Shown here: positions 1 through 5,390 of the stretch, one piece after another
How positions within the stretch are numbered: position 1 is the first letter of the stretch
Layout of the letters: every line of letters starts with the position of its first letter
From: Polaromonas sp.
GTDB lineage: Bacteria; Pseudomonadota; Gammaproteobacteria; Burkholderiales; Burkholderiaceae_C
DNA: 6,025 nucleotides
Direction: 5' to 3'
Assembly (NCBI GenBank): GCA_014376885.1
Contig: JACMQR010000305.1
Coordinates: 1-6,025, forward strand
Notes under the pieces: model-generated
Database searches by the model: none
The model's input: only the letters and a program-made list of their open reading frames with translations
What the model was told of the DNA's origin: nothing
Program-made: the position numbers and the translations under genes

Positions 1-338
1 GGCTGCGGGCACTGGCGAACCTGCTCGGCGAGCAGCGGGAAGTGGTGCGCCTCGCGAAAAAATGCCGTCAAGTTGGTGGTCAGGGCATTGGTGAACAGCT
101 CCCATTCGTGGCTGCGCGGATCGGACTCCAGAAAGCCCAGGTAGGCGCCAAACTCGCGCATGCCCAGCTCGCGCAGGCGCCGCGACAGGCGGCTGTAGAC
201 CATCTGGCGCTTCTGGGCGCTCAGGGAGATGCCGGCGCGCTGGTGGATCAGCAGGCGAATCCGGGCAAAGTCCGCATCGGTCAGCAGAAAATCGGGACCT
301 GCCGCAGAAGGTGCAGCGACACGGTAAGAAGGATGCAT
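1..338 (-). CDS. cheR: CheR chemotaxis protein methyltransferase, N-terminal part (cut by window edge)
   Basis: CheR uses S-adenosylmethionine to methylate glutamates on the cytoplasmic part of chemoreceptors, as the adaptation arm of chemotaxis. About 112 residues are visible. They cover the helical N-terminal CheR domain and the start of the catalytic domain. Seen directly: LTDADFARIRLLIHQRAGISL (residues 19-39) split as LTDADFARIR and LLIHQRAGIS, then QKRQMVYSRLSRRLREL, and the hallmark ALTTNLTAFFREAHHF at about 86-100, whose FFRE motif lies in the cofactor and receptor-binding region. It closely resembles E. coli CheR by eye. The start is uncertain. ATG at 338 gives a typical short leader before the domain. 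An in-frame ATG at 371 would add 11 residues, and an in-frame TGA lies five codons before it. Neither start has a clear Shine-Dalgarno. A weak TTGACG/TATCGA pair (382-387 and 361-366, 15-base spacer) would favour 338. The HDOD gene lies upstream on the same strand, and the C-terminus is outside the window. Confidence 0.93.
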   Translation of the reverse strand, partial: MHPSYRVAAPSAAGPDFLLTDADFARIRLLIHQRAGISLSAQKRQMVYSRLSRRLRELGMREFGAYLGFLESDPRSHEWELFTNALTTNLTAFFREAHHFPLLAEQVRQCPQ

Positions 339-447
339 TGCAGGCGGGTGGGTCAAGAAATCGATAACCATTGCAGCTTGGCGTCAAGGCAATGGGCAAG
401 CAGCCAATGTACCGAGGGCTGCGCGCGGGCGATGCCTGAAAGAGCGA

Positions 448-469
448 GCCAAACAACGCCTTCTTTGGC
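448..469 (-). repeat. Inverted repeat between the HDOD gene and cheR
   Basis: A perfect 6-base inverted repeat, GCCAAA and TTTGGC, encloses a 10-base loop just after the HDOD stop codon. On the minus strand it is followed by TCGCTCTTTC, which is only partly T-rich. It could be a weak terminator or a processing hairpin between the HDOD gene and cheR. The stem is too short and too AT-rich to call a terminator with confidence. Confidence 0.25.
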
Positions 470-475
470 GCATGG

Positions 476-1675
476 CTAAGGCGCCAAGCCCTGCGCCCAC
501 ACCATGGCCGAGCCGTGGGCCTGGTTCACCTGCGAAGGGGTCATGAACAAGGAGTCGGCCACGGCCGCTGCAGCGCCGCTTTCCTGCTCGCAGGCTTCGG
601 CCAGCGCCAGGAATGGACCGTAGATATTTTCCCGGTGAAGCAGCGCCTGCACGATCGCATCGGGCAGGAACACCTGGCGCATCAGCTGGTCCATCGGCAC
701 CCCCAGCAACTGATCGAGCAATGAAAAAAGCCCCACGACAAACAAATTTTCCGATTCGCTTGCAGGCAGCGAGCCTTTGCCAAGCAACTCGACAAACCGC
801 CCGCGCACAATTGCCGTCTGAAGCAATGCCTGGGAAAATCCCACCTCACTGGTGGTTGCCAGTAGCAGCGCCAGCCAGCGGTACAGCGGCTGGTAGCCCA
901 GCATGGTGATGGCATGACGCAGCGAGTCGACTTGAACATGCAGACCAAAACCGGCTGTATTGATATAGCGAAGCAGCTTGTAGGACAGCATGGCGTCACG
1001 CTTGAGAGTGTTGTCCAGTTCGCGAATATCCGCATTTTCCCTGACCATTTTCATCAGTTGCAGGATCAGCACGGATTGCGAACCTGCTTTGGTCGAGGAC
1101 GGCAGCCTGCGCGGCGCCGCGCACAGGTTGCCAAAAAACCCTGCCAGCCCGAGCGCTGCGCAGGCATCGAACGCCTGCCAGTGTGGCACCGAGTCGACCA
1201 CCAGGTCCAGCGCCGGCTTGGCAAGCGCTGCCAGCCTGGCGAGGCGGGCCAGGTCGGGATGCGCCGGGTCGGCGATCACCTGGCCCAGCAGCGCAAGCAG
1301 CGGATCGCCGGATTCAAACAGCGCCGCTTCTGGAGTGAGCAAGGCCAGTCCAAAGCCCTGCGCCTTGAGCGAGGTGGCCAGCGCCATGCCCTGCGCACCT
1401 GACAGACCGGCCTGCGGGAACATCAAGACGGTGGCCGCCGCATTGCCCTGCGGCAGGCTTTCGGCAAGCACTGCGCCGGCCTGGATTTCAATGAAAAACC
1501 GGCTTGGTATGGGGGGAGTGGGGAACTGGGCCACCAATTCCAGCAGCCGATGGCAGGGCGCTGGGCCTGGCGTCCGGGCACGCTCTCCGGAGTGCTGCCA
1601 GGACAGGCGGTAGCCGCACAGATGCTGGGCGGCGTCGATGAGCGGCGCTCGCACGAGATAGTTGCCAGGATTCAT
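476..1675 (-). CDS. EAL/HDOD-domain signalling protein (YuxH-like) with degenerate EAL domain
   Basis: This is a 399-residue cytoplasmic protein with the two-domain layout of the c-di-GMP-related EAL+HDOD family (COG3434 type). Residues 1-185 form an EAL-like barrel. It opens with NYLVRAPLIDAAQHLCGYRL, matching the family's 'R.PI.D....GYELL' opening, but the Glu of the catalytic E-x-L is replaced by Arg (GYRLSW). Phosphodiesterase activity is therefore unlikely. Residues 200-399 form the HDOD domain: LKRDAMLSYKLLRYINTAG (225-242), then SLRHAITMLGYQPLYRWLAL (251-270) and FVVGLFSLLDQLLGVPM. No HD catalytic pair is seen. HDOD proteins usually act through protein contacts in signalling, sometimes c-di-GMP linked. 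The chosen ATG at 1675 starts right at the domain. In-frame ATGs at 1708, 1720 and 1810 are possible, and none has a strong Shine-Dalgarno. A TGTAAT -10-like element at 1763-1768, with no good -35, would exclude 1810. The gene lies upstream of cheR on the same strand, so a motility or chemotaxis role is inferred. The exact function is unknown. Confidence 0.85.
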   Translation of the reverse strand: MNPGNYLVRAPLIDAAQHLCGYRLSWQHSGERARTPGPAPCHRLLELVAQFPTPPIPSRFFIEIQAGAVLAESLPQGNAAATVLMFPQAGLSGAQGMALATSLKAQGFGLALLTPEAALFESGDPLLALLGQVIADPAHPDLARLARLAALAKPALDLVVDSVPHWQAFDACAALGLAGFFGNLCAAPRRLPSSTKAGSQSVLILQLMKMVRENADIRELDNTLKRDAMLSYKLLRYINTAGFGLHVQVDSLRHAITMLGYQPLYRWLALLLATTSEVGFSQALLQTAIVRGRFVELLGKGSLPASESENLFVVGLFSLLDQLLGVPMDQLMRQVFLPDAIVQALLHRENIYGPFLALAEACEQESGAAAAVADSLFMTPSQVNQAHGSAMVWAQGLAP

Positions 1676-1830
1676 GGGTAAAGGTTCAAGGTGCTCCGGC
1701 TCTAGCATTGCTCGGTTCATGCGCCTGCGGGCGGATTCTGGCCAGCCGCCCGGTCGCGGCCAATTACAAAACCGGACTGCCAGCGCTTGGCCACGGGGAA
1801 ATCGGCGCAACCGTCGGCATGCCCCCCGGA

Positions 1831-1846
1831 CAGGCAGGCAGGCAGG
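1831..1846. repeat. CAGG tetranucleotide run, four copies
   Basis: Four perfect head-to-tail copies of CAGG directly abut the TTGGG/TTGGA pentamer array. It lies upstream of the minus-strand HDOD gene. Such runs are prone to strand slippage. No function is visible. Confidence 0.9.
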
Positions 1847-1891
1847 TTGGGTTGGGTTGGGTTGGGTTGGATTAGATTGGATTGGATTGGA
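1847..1891. repeat. TTGGR pentanucleotide tandem array, nine units
   Basis: Nine contiguous 5-base units run from 1847 to 1891: four TTGGG, then five TTGGA of which the second reads TTAGA. On the minus strand the units read CCCAA and TCCAA. The variants are sorted into two blocks rather than mixed, as expected if each block grew by local slippage. The array sits 171 bases upstream of the preferred HDOD start (36 bases upstream of the longest possible ATG at 1810), within a frame that is open but has no start codon. A change in copy number would change spacing upstream of the gene, not the protein, unless translation starts further upstream than the sequence suggests. Confidence 0.93.
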
Positions 1892-1998
1892 TGATTTTCA
1901 AACAGGCCCGGCGGGCGGCAATCTGCAAGCAGGCGCCCAATCAGCCCTTTGTTGTCAGGTTCGATCGCGGCGGCGCTGCCGCAGGATTGCAGGGACCA

Positions 1999-3171
1999 TC
2001 AGGAACCCAGGAATTCGCCGATCGGCTTTAAGTCTTCCACCCGGTCGCAAACCGACTTGACCATCATCAGGATCGGAATGCCCAGCAGCAGGCCCCACAC
2101 GCCCCACAGCCAGCCCCAGGCCAGTAGCCCGGTGAACACTGCCACCGGACTCAGGCGGCTGGCCTGGCTGGTCAGCCAGGGCGTGAGCAGATTGCCCACC
2201 ACGGTATGGATCAGCAGCGACGCGCCGCCGACCGCCAGCGCCATGTTGATCGAGCCGAACTGCAAAAACGCCACCAGTGCCGAAGCCGCCGCCGTGATCA
2301 GCGAGCCGATGTAAGGCACCAGGTTCAGCACCCCGGCCACCACGCCCCAGGCGGCGGCGTTTTCAAGCCCCAGGAACAGCACGGCCAGGCCGGTCAGCAC
2401 GCCCACCAGTAAGCTGGTGAGCAGTTGCACCTGAAGGTAGCGCTGAATCTGGCCGGTGATTTCGTGCAGCGCCTGCAGTGTGATTTTTTTCTTGCTCAGG
2501 CTGGGGCCGGCCAGCTTGACCAGCTTGCGCCGGAAGGCATCGCCCGAGAGCATCAGGAAATAGGTCAGGAACACCACCACCGCCACCTGTCCCATCAAGG
2601 CAAACAGGCCGATGGAGCCGGTCCACAGGTAGTCCTTGATGTTGAATCGCGCAGGCTCGATTACGACCCGGGTGGCGCCGCGGGCCGCGCCGCTCGCCAC
2701 CGCGCTGTCCCGGGTGGCCTGCTCGATCTGGGCCGCCGCTTTTTGCACCGTTTCCAGGGCATTGTCCGATTTGCCACTGGTGGACTTGAGCGCCTGGCCG
2801 AGCTTTTGCGCGGCAGCAGGCAATGCCGTGATCAGGCGGGAGGCCTCAAGCCGCAGCAGGTAGGCCCCGGAGCCCAGCGCCCCCAATATACCCAGCAGCA
2901 GCACGGCCGATGTCAGCCAGCGCGGCAGGCGCTTGACCTCGAACCAGTTGACCAGCGGCGAAAACGCATAGCTGAGCAGCACACTGAGCATGACCGGAAT
3001 GAACACCGCCCGCGCCCACTGAAGCACGAAAAGACTGCCCAAAATGGCCAGCACCACCAGGGAAGCATTGCGCACATCCACCGGCATGTGCAAAAGCAAT
3101 CGCTCAGGTTCGGGGAAAACCGTGACCGCATCGCCCGCCGGAGGCGGCTCAAGGGTGTCGTCTTCGGTCAT
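1999..3171 (-). CDS. AI-2E family transporter (PerM/YhhT/TqsA-like inner-membrane permease)
   Basis: This 390-residue polytopic inner-membrane protein belongs to the AI-2E transporter family (formerly UPF0118/DUF20). The family exports or moves small molecules; autoinducer-2 for TqsA and ion antiport for others are known, and the substrate here cannot be told. Hydrophobic segments are seen at about 36-54, 56-77, 86-106, 183-209, 249-275, 276-303, 308-326 and 342-371. A long polar, Ala/Gln-rich loop at 107-182 lies between the third and fourth segments, as is usual for the family. Family motifs include VLNLVPYIGSLI (281-292, with PYIG) and the C-terminal WGWLWGVWGLLLGIPI. Length is normal. The start is well supported: ATG at 3171 with AAAGGA six bases before it. 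The open frame continues upstream through the GTGCC array to 3525, but that part is low-complexity, overlaps the algR-like gene and is very unlikely to be translated. It lies 208 bases after the response regulator and probably has its own promoter. Confidence 0.93.
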   Translation of the reverse strand: MTEDDTLEPPPAGDAVTVFPEPERLLLHMPVDVRNASLVVLAILGSLFVLQWARAVFIPVMLSVLLSYAFSPLVNWFEVKRLPRWLTSAVLLLGILGALGSGAYLLRLEASRLITALPAAAQKLGQALKSTSGKSDNALETVQKAAAQIEQATRDSAVASGAARGATRVVIEPARFNIKDYLWTGSIGLFALMGQVAVVVFLTYFLMLSGDAFRRKLVKLAGPSLSKKKITLQALHEITGQIQRYLQVQLLTSLLVGVLTGLAVLFLGLENAAAWGVVAGVLNLVPYIGSLITAAASALVAFLQFGSINMALAVGGASLLIHTVVGNLLTPWLTSQASRLSPVAVFTGLLAWGWLWGVWGLLLGIPILMMVKSVCDRVEDLKPIGEFLGS

Positions 3172-3177
3172 GGGACG

Positions 3178-3183
3178 TCCTTT
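3178..3183 (-). promoter_or_regulatory. Ribosome binding site of the permease gene
   Basis: AAAGGA on the minus strand, six bases before the ATG at 3171. This is the clearest Shine-Dalgarno in the window, and it fixes the permease start in preference to the longer open frame that runs up to 3525. Confidence 0.75.
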
Positions 3184-3235
3184 CGTTTTTTTGCTTGCCT
3201 GCACCGGCCAGCCAGGCGCCCAGCGCTGCGGGGCG

Positions 3236-3270
3236 GTGCCGTGCCGTGCCGTGCCGTGCCGTGCCGTGTC
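3236..3270. repeat. GTGCC pentanucleotide tandem array, six perfect copies plus one variant
   Basis: Six perfect head-to-tail GTGCC units (3236-3265) are followed by one GTGTC unit (3266-3270). On the minus strand it reads as GGCAC repeats. It lies in the leader of the permease gene, with its near edge 64 bases upstream of the start codon and 52 bases upstream of the Shine-Dalgarno. It is non-coding unless the unlikely long open frame is used. Perfect short arrays of this type are typical slippage-prone loci. Confidence 0.95.
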
Positions 3271-3277
3271 CAGTGCG

Positions 3278-3283
3278 ATCTTA
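3278..3283 (-). promoter_or_regulatory. Possible -10 element of the permease promoter
   Basis: TAAGAT on the minus strand matches four of six bases of TATAAT and lies in a locally AT-richer patch (TGCAATAAGAT). A -35 at the usual distance is poor: CTGAGC with a 17-base spacer matches three of six. If it is real, transcription would begin near 3271, so the leader RNA would start at the edge of the pentamer array. This is an inference from weak matches. Confidence 0.2.
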
Positions 3284-3347
3284 TTGCACCCGAAAATCCG
3301 GCTCAGCGCCATAGGACCCGGGCCCGCAAACCAGGGAGCTGCCCGCC

Positions 3348-3365
3348 AAGAAAGCGGCCAGCCGC
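3348..3365 (-). terminator. Possible weak intrinsic terminator after the response regulator gene
   Basis: On the minus strand, GCGGCTGGCCGC (3354-3365) can fold into a short GC-rich hairpin of four to five pairs, followed immediately by TTTCTT. It begins 14 bases after the regulator's stop codon. The stem is short and the T-run is interrupted, so termination may be partial or absent. Confidence 0.3.
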
Positions 3366-3379
3366 AGGCGCGCAGGATG

Positions 3380-4123
3380 TCAGCCGGCCATGGCTTCGCG
3401 AACCGCGCCAAGCTGGCGGCGCGACACGGTGAGCAGTTCGTCCAGGCCGTCGAGCCGCACTGCCCAGCCTTCGCCCTCCTCCGGGTCGAAATGCTTTTCC
3501 AGCGCACGCACCGCATGCGCGGCAATCAGCGCATTGCGGTGAATCCGCATGAAGCGGCCGCCATAGCGCGTCTCGAGCTCGCTGAGCGAGCCATCAAGGA
3601 TGTAGCTGCGCCGGGCCGTGCGCACGGTGATGTATTTCAGCTCCGCCTTGAAATACAGCACCTCCGACAGCGGCACCCGCTCGGTACGTCCCCGGTCCTG
3701 GATCAGCACCACTTCTTCATTCTTTTCCGGCCTTTGCGCTTGTCGGGATTGAACCAGGCGCTCTATTTTTTGTAGCGCCTGCTGCAATCGCTCGCGCCGC
3801 ACCGGCTTGGTCAGGTAGTCCACCGCATTGAGCTCGAACGCCTGCAACGCATAACCGGCGTGGGCGGTGACAAACACCACCGCCGGCGGCGGGCTCAAGC
3901 CGGCCACCAGCCTGGCCAGCGCCAGGCCATCGGCGCCGGGCATGTGGATGTCGAGCAGCACCGCGTCAAACGCCTGGTGCTGCAGGGCGGTCATGGCCTG
4001 AACCGCATCGGCCGCTTCGGCAACCACCCGGGCGGCGGGCTCCAGGCACTCGCCCAGCAGTGTTCGCAGACGGGAGCGGGCCAGCGCTTCGTCGTCCACC
4101 AGCAAGATGGTCAAGACCGTCAC
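3380..4123 (-). CDS. algR: LytTR-family response regulator, AlgR-like
   Basis: This 247-residue cytoplasmic transcription regulator is the output half of a two-component system. Residues 3-120 form a receiver domain: acidic pair DD at 10-11 in ILLVDDE, phosphoacceptor Asp58 in VLLDIHMPG, Thr86 in VFVTAH and Lys106 in YLTKPVRR. After a linker, residues about 136-242 form a LytTR DNA-binding domain, with VLYFKAELKYITV, RFMRIHRNALI (190-200) and LTVSRRQLGAVRE. Receiver and LytTR motifs closely match Pseudomonas AlgR by eye, and the gene sits beside an AlgZ-type kinase and argH as in pseudomonads. Hence the symbol, although AlgR's alginate and type IV pilus regulon should not be assumed here. The start is GTG at 4123. 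The sequence GTGA overlaps the kinase stop, and GGAG lies eight bases before it (4132-4135), so translation is coupled to the kinase. The next gene is not hemC but a permease. Confidence 0.93.
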   Translation of the reverse strand: MTVLTILLVDDEALARSRLRTLLGECLEPAARVVAEAADAVQAMTALQHQAFDAVLLDIHMPGADGLALARLVAGLSPPPAVVFVTAHAGYALQAFELNAVDYLTKPVRRERLQQALQKIERLVQSRQAQRPEKNEEVVLIQDRGRTERVPLSEVLYFKAELKYITVRTARRSYILDGSLSELETRYGGRFMRIHRNALIAAHAVRALEKHFDPEEGEGWAVRLDGLDELLTVSRRQLGAVREAMAG

Positions 4124-5211
4124 AGGGGAATCTCCAGCCTGACCTGAAACAGCCCGCCCTTGGAAGCAGCCCTGAAGCGGGCCTGCACGTCATGCAGCAA
4201 AGCCAGGCGTTCCCGGACATTGGTCAGCGCCAGCCCATGGCCTGGCAGGCCGCATCCGCCAGGCGCCGAGTTGGTCACCTTGACGACCACCCGGCCGCCG
4301 CGCCGGTGCGTCGATATCAAGATTTGCGCGCCGCTGGCGCTGGGCTCGACGCCGTGGCGCACCGCGTTTTCAACCAGCGGCTGGAGCAGCAAGGGCGGCA
4401 GGCGGGCCGCATCGGCGCGGGCGTCCAGGCGCCACTGCACCTGCAGGCGCTCGCCAAAGCGGACTTTTTCGATTTCCAGGTAGCGCCGCGCCAGCGCGAT
4501 CTCCTGGCCCAGCGTGACAGACTCGGCCGGGTCGGCGAGCGCGCTGCGAAACAGCTCGCTCAGGTCTTCCAGCACCGCCTCGGCCCTCGCCGGCTCGGCG
4601 CGCACCAGGGCAATGGCGCTGTTGAGCGTGTTGAACAAAAAGTGCGGCCGAATGCGCGACTGCAGCTCAGCCAGACGGGCGGCGGTGGCCGCTGGCGTTC
4701 TGGCCTTGGTACGCCAGAACAGCCCGGCCAGCACCATGGCAGACAGCAGCACGCCGGCCGCGCCACTGGCCCACCAGGCGGGCGGCTGGGCCAATTCCAC
4801 CAGCGCCAGCAGGCCGCAGCCATAGACCCCGGCAACCGCGCCCATCAACAGGCCGGCCATGCATTGGTAGCGCACAGACCGGCGGCTCAAGCGGCGCTTG
4901 AAGGCGCAGATGGCCACCAGCCAGGCCAGCGTGGCGGGCAGCATGCCGCCGGTCAGCAGCGAAAACCGCAGCAGCCAGTCCAGCGGGTCGGCCGTGCCAA
5001 ACATCACGCCAACGCCCGCCACCGCCTGCACGAACAGCACGACGCGCAGCACCACGCCGACATGGCAGGCGTCAAACAGCGCCGTGCTGGGCGCGCCGGG
5101 CACCGCAAAAGCCGACTCGTCGCCGGGCGCCAGGCTGCCGAACAGCGTTGAATCGTCAAAGTTTTTTGAGGTGGCTTTCGGCTTCATCTGGCTAGGGGGA
5201 GCAGCGGTCAT
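4120..5211 (-). CDS. algZ: LytS/AlgZ-type membrane sensor histidine kinase
   Basis: This 363-residue inner-membrane kinase is the likely partner of the downstream LytTR regulator. A polar N-terminus (1-47) is followed by four hydrophobic segments at about 48-71, 78-104, 116-140 and 146-166. There is no large external sensor domain, as in AlgZ/FimS. The cytoplasmic part has the His_kinase (PF06580-type) box [16 protein letters not shown], with the phosphoacceptor expected at His190. It also has an ATP-binding domain with the N-box [12 protein letters not shown] (Asn282) and glycine box [13 protein letters not shown] (324-336). In this family the conserved His lies in the PHFLFN motif rather than a classical H-box. 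The start is ATG at 5211: an in-frame TGA lies two codons before it, so no longer form exists. ATG at 5187 is an alternative, and neither has a clear Shine-Dalgarno. Its last codons overlap the regulator by four bases. It is divergent from argH across 179 bases. Confidence 0.93.
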   Translation of the reverse strand: MTAAPPSQMKPKATSKNFDDSTLFGSLAPGDESAFAVPGAPSTALFDACHVGVVLRVVLFVQAVAGVGVMFGTADPLDWLLRFSLLTGGMLPATLAWLVAICAFKRRLSRRSVRYQCMAGLLMGAVAGVYGCGLLALVELAQPPAWWASGAAGVLLSAMVLAGLFWRTKARTPAATAARLAELQSRIRPHFLFNTLNSAIALVRAEPARAEAVLEDLSELFRSALADPAESVTLGQEIALARRYLEIEKVRFGERLQVQWRLDARADAARLPPLLLQPLVENAVRHGVEPSASGAQILISTHRRGGRVVVKVTNSAPGGCGLPGHGLALTNVRERLALLHDVQARFRAASKGGLFQVRLEIPL

Positions 5212-5390
5212 GGGTCAGCAGGCGTGGCCGCATCGGGCAGGCCTGCGCGAAGATAAAATCGAGTTCTCAAGTATTGCACCGGTTGGCTCATTTAGGCATG
5301 GCGTTCCCCACTATTTCAGCAGCCGGCGGTGCATTCCCGCGCGCTGGCGCTGCCAGCCAGCGCCCCAGACCGCCTACAAGAAAGCCCGAC
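5212..5390. promoter_or_regulatory. Divergent intergenic region between the kinase gene and argH
   Basis: These 179 bases must hold the promoter of the kinase-regulator pair and probably that of argH. On the plus strand an AT-rich patch at 5252-5259 (GATAAAAT) includes TAAAAT, five of six bases of a -10 element, but no good -35 is found at 16-18 bases. On the minus strand I see no convincing promoter. No perfect operator palindrome was noticed other than the GC-rich hairpin at 5341-5363. Confidence 0.4.
5341..5363 (+). repeat. GC-rich inverted repeat in the argH leader
   Basis: A perfect 8-base stem, GCGCTGGC and GCCAGCGC, encloses a 7-base loop (GCTGCCA). An alternative GCTGGC/GCCAGC pairing with a 3-base loop is also possible. 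It ends 27 bases before the argH GTG start. No T-run follows, so it is not a terminator. It may simply be a stable leader hairpin. Confidence 0.45.

Larger units (their letters stand above)
1676..1998 (-). other. Non-coding stretch between the permease gene and the HDOD gene
   Basis: This 323-base stretch separates the permease stop from the preferred HDOD start. It holds the CAGG and TTGGR tandem repeats, a short GCGGC/GCCGC hairpin at 1967-1982, and a 4-base-stem GCCC/GGGC hairpin at 1906-1916. Neither hairpin is followed by a T-run, so no intrinsic terminator for the permease is evident. The HDOD reading frame stays open upstream as far as a TGA at 1898-1900, but there is no ATG, GTG or TTG above 1810. 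I see no conserved protein or RNA gene here. Confidence 0.6.

Noticed and set aside
42..479. Plus-strand open frame over the left end
   Set aside because: It is antisense to a clear CheR N-terminus with diagnostic motifs, and its translation shows no domain.
1967..1982. GCGGC/GCCGC hairpin downstream of the permease as a terminator
   Set aside because: The stem has only five pairs and is followed on the minus strand by GATCGAACC, with no T-run.
1957..1999. Mini open frame starting at an ATG that overlaps the permease stop (TGATG), 14 codons long
   Set aside because: It is very short, Arg-rich and ends in TGA with no recognisable product. The overlap is probably chance.
2425..3432. Long plus-strand open frames opposite the permease and kinase genes (for example 2425-3432 and 4060-5151)
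   Set aside because: These are antisense shadows of real minus-strand genes in GC-rich DNA. Their translations are rich in Arg, Gln, Gly and His and show no domain.
3172..3525. Upstream extension of the permease open frame through the GTGCC array (reads as His-Gly-Thr-Ala-Arg repeats)
   Set aside because: It overlaps the well-supported response regulator gene in another frame, is low-complexity, and the ATG at 3171 has a good Shine-Dalgarno and begins the family's normal N-terminus.
5279..5307. Two GTT-centred half-sites 21 bases apart, the spacing of LytTR-type binding repeats, between argH and the kinase gene
   Set aside because: Each matches only a few positions of the LytTR half-site consensus beyond GTT, so this is not better than chance.
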